This document shows, one piece after another, positions 25,731-33,634 of a stretch of 45,260 nt of DNA (its first letter is position 1; every line of letters starts with the position of its first letter). Below the pieces are notes generated by a model. It worked only from the letters and a program-made list of their open reading frames with translations, searched no databases and was not told the origin of the DNA. Source of the DNA: Bacillota bacterium. Its GTDB lineage: Bacteria > Bacillota > Clostridia > Acetivibrionales > DUMC01. Where the stretch lies: positions 1 through 45,260 of the forward strand of contig JABUEW010000020.1 in the NCBI GenBank assembly GCA_013314855.1, written 5' to 3'. A program made the translations under genes and the position numbers.

Positions 25731-26933
25731 ATGGAAAGAAAACTATTTACATCTGAATCAGTTACTGAAGGCCATCCTGATAAAATTTGCGACCAGATCT
25801 CTGATGCAGTGCTGGATGCAATTATAGAAAAGGATCCTATGGCAAGAGTTGCATGCGAAACAGCTGTTACAACCGGATTAGTGCTTGTAATTGGTGAAAT
25901 CACGACAGACTGCTATGTTGATATTCCAAAAATCGTTAGGGAGACAATAAGGGAGATTGGTTATGACAGGGCAAAATATGGTTTTGACTGTGATACATGT
26001 GCTGTTATTACATCAATTGACGAGCAGTCTCCTGACATAGCTATGGGGGTTAACCGTGCTCTGGAAGCTAAAAGAGGAGAAATGGTTGACAATGGCATCG
26101 AAGCTATAGGAGCTGGAGACCAGGGTATGATGTTTGGGTTTGCCTGTGACGAAACTCCCGAACTTATGCCCATGCCCATATCACTTGCCCATAAGCTGGC
26201 GAAAAGGCTGAGCGTAGTTAGAAAAGAGGGAATTATTCCATATTTAAGGCCTGACGGGAAATCACAGGTAACTGTGGAATATGAGGGGGATAAGCCTGTA
26301 AGGGTGGATACCGTTGTGGTATCAAGCCAGCATAGTCAGGATGTTGACCACGATACTATAGAAAGGGACATTATCCGCTATGTTATTAAACCAACAATTC
26401 CAGGGGAGCTTATGGATGATAACATGAAAATATATGTTAACCCGACGGGCAGCTTTGTGGTTGGAGGGCCTCAGGGTGATTCAGGATTGACGGGGAGAAA
26501 AATTATTGTTGATACTTATGGAGGATATGCCCGTCATGGAGGTGGAGCGTTTTCCGGGAAAGATCCGACAAAGGTTGATAGGTCAGCTTCCTATGCGGCC
26601 CGTTATGTTGCTAAGAATATTGTTGCTGCAGGACTTGCCCGCAAATGTGAGGTGCAGCTTGCATATGCCATAGGGGTAGCAAAACCTATATCAGTTTCTG
26701 TTGATACCTTTGGTACAGGGGTAATTCCTGATACACATATTGTTAAGCTGATAAATAAGCATTTTGATTTAAGACCTGCGGCCATTATTAAAATGCTGGA
26801 TTTAAGGCGACCAATATATAAGCAGGTTGCAGCTTACGGACACTTTGGAAGGACAGATTTGGATTTAACATGGGAGAAAACCGACAAGGCGGAAATATTT
26901 AAAAAAGAGGTTATGAGTGCGGTGACAATATAG
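25731..26933 (+). CDS. metK: S-adenosylmethionine synthetase
   Basis: Makes SAM from methionine and ATP; 400 residues starting [20 protein letters not shown] at the ATG 25731, 11 bases after GAGGGGAG. Catalytic and binding motifs are all present: [16 protein letters not shown], the [12 protein letters not shown] loop near 120, [20 protein letters not shown] and [17 protein letters not shown]. Upstream in-frame codons lie in the riboswitch expression platform and are not coding. A direct feedback circuit on SAM level is implied by the riboswitch. Confidence 0.98.
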   Translation: MERKLFTSESVTEGHPDKICDQISDAVLDAIIEKDPMARVACETAVTTGLVLVIGEITTDCYVDIPKIVRETIREIGYDRAKYGFDCDTCAVITSIDEQSPDIAMGVNRALEAKRGEMVDNGIEAIGAGDQGMMFGFACDETPELMPMPISLAHKLAKRLSVVRKEGIIPYLRPDGKSQVTVEYEGDKPVRVDTVVVSSQHSQDVDHDTIERDIIRYVIKPTIPGELMDDNMKIYVNPTGSFVVGGPQGDSGLTGRKIIVDTYGGYARHGGGAFSGKDPTKVDRSASYAARYVAKNIVAAGLARKCEVQLAYAIGVAKPISVSVDTFGTGVIPDTHIVKLINKHFDLRPAAIIKMLDLRRPIYKQVAAYGHFGRTDLDLTWEKTDKAEIFKKEVMSAVTI

Positions 26934-26959
26934 TATATAATTGGGTCTTAAAAATAACG

Positions 26960-26997
26960 GCTGCCCTGAATTAACAAATTTCAAGGCAGCTTTTTTT
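26960..26997 (+). terminator. terminator after metK
   Basis: GGCTGCC..TGAA pairs with TTCA..GGCAGC(C-like) around a short AT loop and is followed by seven T. Clear intrinsic terminator. Confidence 0.85.
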
Positions 26998-27062
26998 ACA
27001 ATTGCCAATTGACTGTAACAAAATACACCTCACAGCATATTATAAATGAGGGGTGTTTTCTA

Positions 27063-27431
27063 ATGTTGGCACAAATATTTCGTTTAATCATGTACATATT
27101 GGCGTTATATGGTTTTATATCAATAATTGCAACGATAGTAAGGCGTTTTTACCGTAATATCAACCTGAGAAATTCTAATATGAGAATGGCATTAATAGTA
27201 AAGAACCAGGGGGAAATAATTGAAGGAGTGGTAAGAAGTATTTTTTCAGGGGGAATTCTGGAAAGTATAATACAGGGAGACAACTTTTATATAGTAGACA
27301 TGGGTTCAACTGACAAAACAGTGGAAATTTTACAACGGCTTAAAAATACCTACCACAATATGGAAATTTTATCTGAAAAGGATAAGGATAAAATTTTTGA
27401 TGATTTTAGTGAAGAAGGGACAAAAACTTAA
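27063..27431 (+). CDS. small membrane protein with GT2-like motif
   Basis: A 122-residue protein that I cannot name. One hydrophobic segment at about residues 4-26 (FRLIMYILALYGFISIIATI), a basic stretch, then a fragment like the start of a GT-A glycosyltransferase: a strand RMALIVKNQGEIIEG and a strand FYIVDMGSTDKTVEILQRL, which has the nucleotide-sugar-binding D-x-G-S-T-D-x-T pattern. The chain stops before any DxD catalytic motif, so it cannot be a complete transferase. The ATG at 27063 follows GAGGGGTG by 8 bases. Such short proteins may be regulators or degenerate transferases. It lies between metK and recD2. Confidence 0.6.
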   Translation: MLAQIFRLIMYILALYGFISIIATIVRRFYRNINLRNSNMRMALIVKNQGEIIEGVVRSIFSGGILESIIQGDNFYIVDMGSTDKTVEILQRLKNTYHNMEILSEKDKDKIFDDFSEEGTKT

Positions 27432-27474
27432 AAACACGGCGGGTAAAACGGGCCCATTTTTTTTGAAGAATGGA

Positions 27475-27503
27475 TTGGATATATTGTAAATATATTGTAT
27501 ACT
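27475..27503 (+). promoter_or_regulatory. SigA-type promoter of recD2
   Basis: TTGGAT, 17 bases, TATACT, placed 26 bases before the longest ORF start. A GC-rich stretch with eight T at about 27437-27464 upstream may be a weak terminator of the preceding gene. Confidence 0.55.
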
Positions 27504-27528
27504 AAAAATAATAATTAGTTTCAAAATA

Positions 27529-29856
27529 ATGCTAATACGGTGGGGTGCAGCGGATATAGTGGTTGTTATCGAAGGTACGGTAGAAGAAATTATTTTTTCC
27601 AACGAGGCAAATGGTTACGTTGTATGTGAAGTGGCTTGTGAAAACGGCGTAGTGACGGTTGTAGGTTATATGCCCTTTTTATCCGAAGGTGAAATACTGA
27701 GGATAAGGGGTGCATGGGTAACCCATCCTGACTACGGAGACCAGGTGCAGGTAGAGTATTACGAAAAGATTATGCCTGAAACGGCGGAAGCAATTGAAAA
27801 ATATCTGGCAGCTGGGGTAATCAAGGGCATAAGGAAAGCTACAGCAAAAAAAGTTGTCAGAAAATTTGGGGATGACACTCTCAAAATCATATTGGAGCAA
27901 CCTGAAAGATTAACTGAAATAAAAGGCATAGGACTTCCAAAAGCCCTTGAAATCGGAAAAGCCTTTGCAAAACACAGACAATTTACCGGAATTGTATCCT
28001 TTCTGCACGAATATGGCATAAGTCCTGCATATACCGCAAAAATATATAAGATTTTTGGAGACAGTACTATAGAAGAGATAAAAAAGAATCCGTACAGGCT
28101 TACCGATGAGATAACGGCTATTACTTTTAAAATTGCAGATCGTATTGCAAAAAGTCTGGGGATTGACCCTTCTTCGGAACTTCGTATCTGCAGCGGTATA
28201 AAATATGTATTGTCCCAGGCTGCTCTTAACGGCCATACGTATCTTCCTCTGGAAAAATTAGAAGAATATTCCTTAGAACTTTTGGAAGTTGATATTGAGA
28301 ATATAAGCAATGCTTTAGCATCTATGGTATTCAAGGGTTCTATATATATGGAAAGGGAAGAAGGGAAAAAGGACAAAGTCTATTTAAGTCAGCTATACCA
28401 GGCTGAAATTAGTGTAGCTTCAAGGCTTTTGGCTTTGTCAAAATATGGTTCATTATCAGACAAAAAGGATGTGTATAAAGCAATAAATGAAAGAATAGAC
28501 AAAACGATAAAATATGTGCACGAAAAGGACGGAATTACGCTTGCCGAAGCGCAGAAATATGCCATAAAAGAGGCACTTACAAATGGAGTGCTGGTTATTA
28601 CCGGAGGACCGGGAACAGGTAAAACAACAATAATAAAAAGCATAATTAAGCTTCTTAAAAAGGAGGGCTACGAAATAGCGCTGGCAGCGCCAACGGGGAG
28701 AGCTGCAAAGCGGATGACGGAAGCTACAGGTTTTCATGCGAAAACCATACACCGGCTTCTTGAAACGGGGTACCTTGGTGAAGATGAGGAGCCTTCATTT
28801 GGAAGGACTGAATTAAACCCCATAGATGCAGATGTGATAATTGTAGACGAAATGTCAATGGTAGATATATTCCTCATGGATTCCCTGGTTAAAGCTGTAA
28901 AACCTGGTGCAAAGCTTATACTTGTGGGAGATGTGGACCAGTTGCCTTCTGTAGGCCCCGGCAATGTGCTCAAGGATATTATTATGAGCGGGTCGGTTAA
29001 GACTGTAAGGCTTACAGAGGTGTTCAGACAGGCAGAAGAAAGCATGATTGTTGTAAACGCCCACAGGGTAAACAGGGGAGAAAAACCCATATTTAATATC
29101 AAAAATAAAGATTTCTTTTTTGTCTCACGTGAAAATGCGGATAGCATAGTAAAAACAGTAGTAGAGTTGTGCAGCAGGAGGATCCCCGCCCAATTCGGGT
29201 ACGACCCCATTAAGGATATACAGGTGTTGACTCCTACTAAAAAAGGCCATGTTGGGGTAGCAAACTTGAATATAGAACTCCAGAAGGAACTAAACCCTAA
29301 GGGCCGAAATAAGAAGGAAAAAGCCTTCCCGAACTTTTTATACAGGGAGGGTGACAAAGTAATGCAAATTAAGAACAATTATAATATTAAATGGGTGAAG
29401 GTTAAAGACAGTCATAATGTTAAGGACTTAAGCATCACTGGAACAAATGATACAAATGATACAAATATAGAGGGTATGGGGGTATTTAACGGTGATACAG
29501 GCATCATACACAGTATAGATGAAGAAGATGAAATTATAACGGTAGTGTTTGACGATGATAAGATTGTAGAGTATTCCTTCGATGCTTTTGATGAAATAGA
29601 GCCTGCTTATGCGATAACAATACACAAGAGCCAGGGAAGCGAATTTCCCGTAGTAATATTGCCTGTGTTTTCCGGCCCGCCGGTATTAATGACGCGGAAC
29701 CTTTTATATACGGCAATAACAAGAGCCAGAGACCTGGTGATTATTGTGGGAATGGAAAAAGTATTGTACAATATGGTGCAAAATGACAGGGAAACATTAA
29801 GATATTCCGGATTGGGGGACAAGCTTGCAAAATGTGGAAAGATAGATAGATACTAA
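27529..29856 (+). CDS. recD2: RecD2-type DNA helicase
   Basis: Superfamily 1B 5'-3' helicase of the RecBC-independent RecD2 class, 775 residues. The N-terminus has the family's IEGTVEEIIFSNEANGYVV; helix-hairpin-helix-like repeats (KATAKKVVRKFG, EIKGIGLPKALEIGKAFA) follow. Motor motifs: Walker A TGGPGTGKTT at about 357-366, Walker B DVIIVDEMSMVD, motif III LVGDVDQLPSVGPGNVL, motif V TIHKSQGSEFPVVI and motif VI LYTAITRARDLVIIVG. Residues 622-650 carry a low-complexity insert including a 9-bp duplication (TNDTNDTN). Start is uncertain: ATG 27529 has no ribosome site, GTG 27559 follows GGTGGGGTG by 12 bases and matches the family N-terminus. Confidence 0.95.
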   Translation: MLIRWGAADIVVVIEGTVEEIIFSNEANGYVVCEVACENGVVTVVGYMPFLSEGEILRIRGAWVTHPDYGDQVQVEYYEKIMPETAEAIEKYLAAGVIKGIRKATAKKVVRKFGDDTLKIILEQPERLTEIKGIGLPKALEIGKAFAKHRQFTGIVSFLHEYGISPAYTAKIYKIFGDSTIEEIKKNPYRLTDEITAITFKIADRIAKSLGIDPSSELRICSGIKYVLSQAALNGHTYLPLEKLEEYSLELLEVDIENISNALASMVFKGSIYMEREEGKKDKVYLSQLYQAEISVASRLLALSKYGSLSDKKDVYKAINERIDKTIKYVHEKDGITLAEAQKYAIKEALTNGVLVITGGPGTGKTTIIKSIIKLLKKEGYEIALAAPTGRAAKRMTEATGFHAKTIHRLLETGYLGEDEEPSFGRTELNPIDADVIIVDEMSMVDIFLMDSLVKAVKPGAKLILVGDVDQLPSVGPGNVLKDIIMSGSVKTVRLTEVFRQAEESMIVVNAHRVNRGEKPIFNIKNKDFFFVSRENADSIVKTVVELCSRRIPAQFGYDPIKDIQVLTPTKKGHVGVANLNIELQKELNPKGRNKKEKAFPNFLYREGDKVMQIKNNYNIKWVKVKDSHNVKDLSITGTNDTNDTNIEGMGVFNGDTGIIHSIDEEDEIITVVFDDDKIVEYSFDAFDEIEPAYAITIHKSQGSEFPVVILPVFSGPPVLMTRNLLYTAITRARDLVIIVGMEKVLYNMVQNDRETLRYSGLGDKLAKCGKIDRY

Positions 29857-29949
29857 TGCAAGTATTGCAATCGACTAATCGACCACTTGAATGTTACATT
29901 ATAGTATCAAAAATTTAATCCGATATATTATACGGTAGGAGTGATTAAA

Positions 29950-30648
29950 CTGGATGGTGGTATTCTTGAATTTGTAGAAAGGCTGATTTTTCCGCCTAAA
30001 TGTATATTTTGCTCAGAATTGTTGGGATATAAGGTTGAAATGGAAATATGCAGCAAATGTTTTAACAAAATACCGTTAATAACTGACCATTTGGCTTTTG
30101 TAGAGGAGTTTATGCATGGTACTGATCCTGGATCTACATGGTTTGACGGAGTATTTTGCGTATGTGAATATAGTGGAATTATTAAAGAGGCAATAATGAG
30201 ATACAAGTACTTTGGGAAATACTCTTATTACAGGGCTTTTGCAAACCTTATGGCCGATATGTTAAAGACAATGATAAACGTAGCGGAATTTGATATAATA
30301 ATTAGTGTGCCTTTACATAAACAAAGGGAAAGGAGGAGAGGATATAATCAATCTCTGCTTATATCCAAAGAATTGGGCAAGATTATTGGTATACCTGATA
30401 AATCCGGACTTCTGACAAGATTGAGATATACAGATACCCAGAGCCTTCTCCATAAAAACGAAAGGTACCTTAATGTAAAAGGTGCCTTTAAGGTAACTAA
30501 TGAAAAGGAAGTGGAGGGTAAGGTTATTTTACTTATTGATGATGTACTAACTACAGGCTATACTCTGAACGAATGCAGCAGGATGCTTAAAAAAGCCGGT
30601 GCAAGAGAAGTTTATGCTGCGGTTATTGCAGCAGCTTTACATATATAA
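29950..30648 (+). CDS. comFC: ComF-family phosphoribosyltransferase-like protein
   Basis: ComFC-type protein linked with natural transformation in Bacillus and here placed, as there, just upstream of yvyF and flgM. An N-terminal zinc knuckle (CIFC at about 16-19, CSKC near 35) is followed by a PRTase fold with the loop LLIDDVLTTGYTLN at about 194-206 and RRRGYNQSLLISKEL before it. No ComFA helicase gene is next to it. The start is unclear: GTG 29941 overlaps GGAG (29938-29941) and cannot use it; the in-frame CTG 29950 stands 8 bases after it. The usual length is about 230 residues, which agrees with either. Confidence 0.88.
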   Translation: MDGGILEFVERLIFPPKCIFCSELLGYKVEMEICSKCFNKIPLITDHLAFVEEFMHGTDPGSTWFDGVFCVCEYSGIIKEAIMRYKYFGKYSYYRAFANLMADMLKTMINVAEFDIIISVPLHKQRERRRGYNQSLLISKELGKIIGIPDKSGLLTRLRYTDTQSLLHKNERYLNVKGAFKVTNEKEVEGKVILLIDDVLTTGYTLNECSRMLKKAGAREVYAAVIAAALHI

Positions 30649-30676
30649 AACCTTTAGCTAATATCAAGGGTTTTAT
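30644..30676 (+). terminator. weak hairpin after comFC
   Basis: ATAAAACCTTT pairs with AAGGGTTTTAT allowing a mismatch or G-U pair; T-rich 3' arm. Could be a partial terminator or attenuator ahead of the flagellar genes. Confidence 0.45.
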
Positions 30677-30745
30677 GTAGGACCGAAGTTTCTATACTAT
30701 AACTATAATAAAATATAAAATAGTATTTATCGGGAGGGTTTTATT

Positions 30746-31177
30746 ATGGCTGAATTGAAAAATTGCAAAAGGTGCGGGAAATTGTTCAACTACATTGGAG
30801 GTATCCCCATATGCCCTGCTTGTAAAGATGAGGAGGAAGCGGATTTCCAAAAGATAAAGAAATATCTTTATGAAAATCCGGGGGCATCCATTTCCCAGGT
30901 TGCCAGTGACCTTAATATGGGAATAGATAAAATAAAAAAGTTTTTACGGGAGGGAAGGTTGGAGATTATTGGGGATGATGGGATACCCATACTGCGATGT
31001 GAAAAATGCGGTGAACCTATAAAAACCGGTAGGTTCTGTGATGAATGCAGCCGAAGTATGTCTACGGAGTTTTCAATGGCAGCAAATAAAATGAAGGGTA
31101 AAAAATCTTTTCAAGGGGAACGTCCCAGTGTTGGGATGAGGTACCTATCAGTGGGGGATAAGAAAAAAGAAAAATAA
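30746..31177 (+). CDS. yvyF: flagellar operon protein, YvyF family
   Basis: Protein of 143 residues with two zinc-ribbon halves: CKRCGKLFNYIGGIPICPAC at residues 7-26, and CEKCGEPIKTGRFCDEC at about 90-106. Between them is a MerR/DeoR-like winged-helix segment (ASISQVASDLNMGIDKIKKFLREGRL). This arrangement is typical of the YvyF family that stands before flgM in Bacillota. Its function there is not settled; a regulatory DNA- or protein-binding role is inferred. RBS GGGAGGG. Confidence 0.88.
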   Translation: MAELKNCKRCGKLFNYIGGIPICPACKDEEEADFQKIKKYLYENPGASISQVASDLNMGIDKIKKFLREGRLEIIGDDGIPILRCEKCGEPIKTGRFCDECSRSMSTEFSMAANKMKGKKSFQGERPSVGMRYLSVGDKKKEK

Positions 31178-31211
31178 TTTTTACTGGAAAGATAATATTC
31201 AAATAATGATA

Positions 31212-31238
31212 TTAATATTTATTTATATTTACCGATAT
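31212..31238 (+). promoter_or_regulatory. SigD (sigma-28) type promoter of flgM
   Basis: TTAA (31212-31215), a 15-base spacer and ACCGATAT (31231-31238) match the flagellar sigma consensus TAAA-N15-GCCGATAT with two changes. The start near 31245 lies just before flgM and gives a leader with AGAGGTG. It would let SigD drive its own antagonist. Confidence 0.7.
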
Positions 31239-31267
31239 TATTATTGAAAAGAGGTGAAAAAGAGGTT

Positions 31268-31555
31268 ATGAAAATATGGGGAGATATTTCCGGTATCCCC
31301 GGGATATACGGTAAGAATAAGAGTGTGAATAAAATAAGAGAAATTACGGAAGTAAAGCCTAAAAAGGATGTAGTATCAATATCCGATAAAGCTAAAGATT
31401 ATCAATTGGCCATGAAGTATTTAAAAGACATCCCTGACATTCGGAAGGATAAAGTGGAAGAAATTGAAAAAAAACTACACTTAGGGAATTATAATGTAAA
31501 GGGAAGCGAAATAGCCGAAAAAATTATAAAATCGGTTTTTGATAAAAAAGTGTAG
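31268..31555 (+). CDS. flgM: anti-sigma-28 factor FlgM
   Basis: Small inhibitor of SigD that is secreted after hook completion. The 95-residue chain has the disordered N-terminal half and C-terminal helices of the family: VVSISDKAKDYQLAMKYLK at about 37-55, IPDIRKDKVEEIEKKLHLGN and GSEIAEKIIKSVFD. The start is ATG 31268, supported by a promoter whose start site is near 31245; an ORF extension to 31244 would have no leader. Confidence 0.92.
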   Translation: MKIWGDISGIPGIYGKNKSVNKIREITEVKPKKDVVSISDKAKDYQLAMKYLKDIPDIRKDKVEEIEKKLHLGNYNVKGSEIAEKIIKSVFDKKV

Positions 31556-31578
31556 AACCATGGTTTGGAGGAATATTT

Positions 31579-32082
31579 ATGTTGGACTCTCAGTTGGTGG
31601 AAAGACTTTCTGATGTCCTTGAAAAAGAGGATGAGATCTATTGTAGTTTCCTGGATCTATCAAGGCAAAAGACTGAAGTTATTATAAATGGCAACGTGGC
31701 GGAATTGGAAAATATCACAAAAAACGAGCAGGTTCTGGTTAACAGGATAGGGAAACTTGAAGGAATGAGGGAACAGATTGTAGCAGAAATAGCTTCGTAT
31801 ATACAGGTAGCTCCTTCTGCTCTTACCATTACGTCAATTATAGAAAAGCTGGATACAGTACAGCGAGAAAAACTTAAAAAGACAAAAGAAAGTATTATAA
31901 ATACCGTTGAAGAAATTAAAAAAATAAACCAGTTGAATAAAACTTTGATAAATAATTCACTGGAATATATAGATTTTTCAATAAACCTTATGACTTCAGC
32001 AAACAGCCGGGGTGTTAAGTATAGAAAAGATGGAAAAGAGGGAAATGGAGAGCATTACAGCCTTTTTGACGTAAAGTTATAG
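31579..32082 (+). CDS. flgN: FlgN-family flagellar export chaperone
   Basis: Chaperone for the hook-filament junction proteins FlgK and FlgL. A 167-residue, almost wholly helical coiled-coil protein (VERLSDVLEKEDEIYCSFLDL, LENITKNEQVLVNRIGKLE, then QLNKTLINNSLEYIDFSINLM), the last being the substrate-binding helix of the family. It lies between flgM and flgK, as in Bacillus. RBS TTTGGAGG. Confidence 0.92.
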   Translation: MLDSQLVERLSDVLEKEDEIYCSFLDLSRQKTEVIINGNVAELENITKNEQVLVNRIGKLEGMREQIVAEIASYIQVAPSALTITSIIEKLDTVQREKLKKTKESIINTVEEIKKINQLNKTLINNSLEYIDFSINLMTSANSRGVKYRKDGKEGNGEHYSLFDVKL

Positions 32083-32170
32083 AAAGCTGTAGAATGTTAG
32101 GATGGTAGGATGAGCGGCATTATACATTAAAGCACGTATTGAAACATATTCTTAAGGAAGGCGGATCTTT

Positions 32171-33604
32171 ATGGCAGTTGGATTTGGAAGTTATGAAATA
32201 GCAAAATCAGGTTTGTTTGTAAATGAACGGGCCCTTAATGTAACAGGCCATAACATATCAAACTTGAATACGCCGGGCTATGTAAGGCAACAGGCGATGA
32301 TTGCGAATGCACCGTACCAAACACTCCAAGGTAAAAGCGGCCTGTACCAGTTGGGCTTAGGGGCTGATGTACAGCAGATAAGACAAATAAGGAACCGCTT
32401 TCTTGACATCATGTACAGGAAGGAAAACATGTCTTTTGGTTACTGGGAGGCCAAGTATAAAACAATCCAGGACATAGAGGCCATATTGGGTGATCCTATG
32501 AAAGAAGGACTACAGAGTGTTATGAACCAGTTTTGGGATTCATGGCATGAACTGGCCAAAGAACCTGAGAGTTTAACAGTAAGGGCTATAGTAAGGCAGA
32601 GGGGAGAAACATTGATAAACACCGTCAACCATATAGGAGAACAGTTGGACAAGTTACAAAGGGATTTAACCTCGGAGATTAGTGTACGCGTTAATGAAAT
32701 AAATAATATAACTTCACAAATAGCTCAACTTAATGCTGTTATTTATAAGTACGAGGTATCAGGGGGTACCGCTAATGATTACAGAGACCAAAGAAATCTT
32801 CTTGCAGACAGGTTAACAAGGCTTGTAAATGCGGAAATAACTGAAACACCGGAAGGTTATTTCCTTGTGACAATTGGAGGTTATGCAGTAGTAAACAGAG
32901 AAAAGAGTACCAAGCTATATGTGGAAGAGGGTATGGGGAACGGAATAATGGGCCTGCCAAAGCCAATAATAAAGCTGGAAGGCTCAGAAATAACATCTCC
33001 CTTGAAGAGTGGAACTTTAAAAGGATTGATAGATTCAATAAGTGAAGTTGAAGAAACAAGAGAAATGCTGAACAACTTGATTAGTGCCATGGTTTCAGAA
33101 ATTAATAAACTGCATAGAAGCGGGAAGACCATGGGACAACCTCCGGAAGATGGGGATGACTTCTTTAAGCCGATTAAAAATGGATTACCTATGGTTCTGG
33201 GAAATATTAAGCTAAATGATAACCTAGCGGACTTGAACAATATTGTGGCATCAAATATGGAAAAATCAGGGGATAATACTATAGCATTAAAGATTTCAAA
33301 CTTAAGGAATGAGCCTTTAATTCCGGATGAGACGGGAATATTAAGCATTGATGAATATTATCAGAGTATAATTTCAAAAATCGGACAGAAGGGAGACCAG
33401 GCTGCAAGTATCGCTGAGAACCAATATAACCTGCTTATGGCAGCTGATGCCAAAAGGGAGGCTCTTTCAGGAGTTTCCTTAGACGAAGAAATGACGCATA
33501 TGATGAGGTTTAAATTTGCATATGACGCTTCTTCAAGGGCGTTTAATGCTATAGATGAAATGATGGAAACAATTATTAACCGTATGGGTTTAGTTGGAAG
33601 ATAA
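32171..33604 (+). CDS. flgK: hook-associated protein 1 FlgK (first copy)
   Basis: Junction protein between hook and filament, 477 residues. The N-terminus carries the rod/hook signature NERALNVTGHNISNLNTPGY, then a coiled coil (about 160-230) and a middle domain; the C-terminus GVSLDEEMTHMMRFKFAYDA with SSRAFNAIDEMMETIINRMG is the second coiled-coil half. It is followed by a second FlgK gene 30 bases later. This is the shorter of the two and nearer to ordinary FlgK. Confidence 0.94.
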   Translation: MAVGFGSYEIAKSGLFVNERALNVTGHNISNLNTPGYVRQQAMIANAPYQTLQGKSGLYQLGLGADVQQIRQIRNRFLDIMYRKENMSFGYWEAKYKTIQDIEAILGDPMKEGLQSVMNQFWDSWHELAKEPESLTVRAIVRQRGETLINTVNHIGEQLDKLQRDLTSEISVRVNEINNITSQIAQLNAVIYKYEVSGGTANDYRDQRNLLADRLTRLVNAEITETPEGYFLVTIGGYAVVNREKSTKLYVEEGMGNGIMGLPKPIIKLEGSEITSPLKSGTLKGLIDSISEVEETREMLNNLISAMVSEINKLHRSGKTMGQPPEDGDDFFKPIKNGLPMVLGNIKLNDNLADLNNIVASNMEKSGDNTIALKISNLRNEPLIPDETGILSIDEYYQSIISKIGQKGDQAASIAENQYNLLMAADAKREALSGVSLDEEMTHMMRFKFAYDASSRAFNAIDEMMETIINRMGLVGR

Positions 33605-33634
33605 TAAACAAGGCAATGAAGAAGGTGAAAGTTT

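Noticed and set aside
27437-27464. Terminator between the GT2-like small gene and recD2
   Set aside because: Eight T are present, but the stem is only about four pairs (GGGT/GCCC), too weak to call.
28734-29378. 214-codon open frame on the minus strand
   Set aside because: It is a mirror of the recD2 motor domain; no ribosome site and no recognisable motif.
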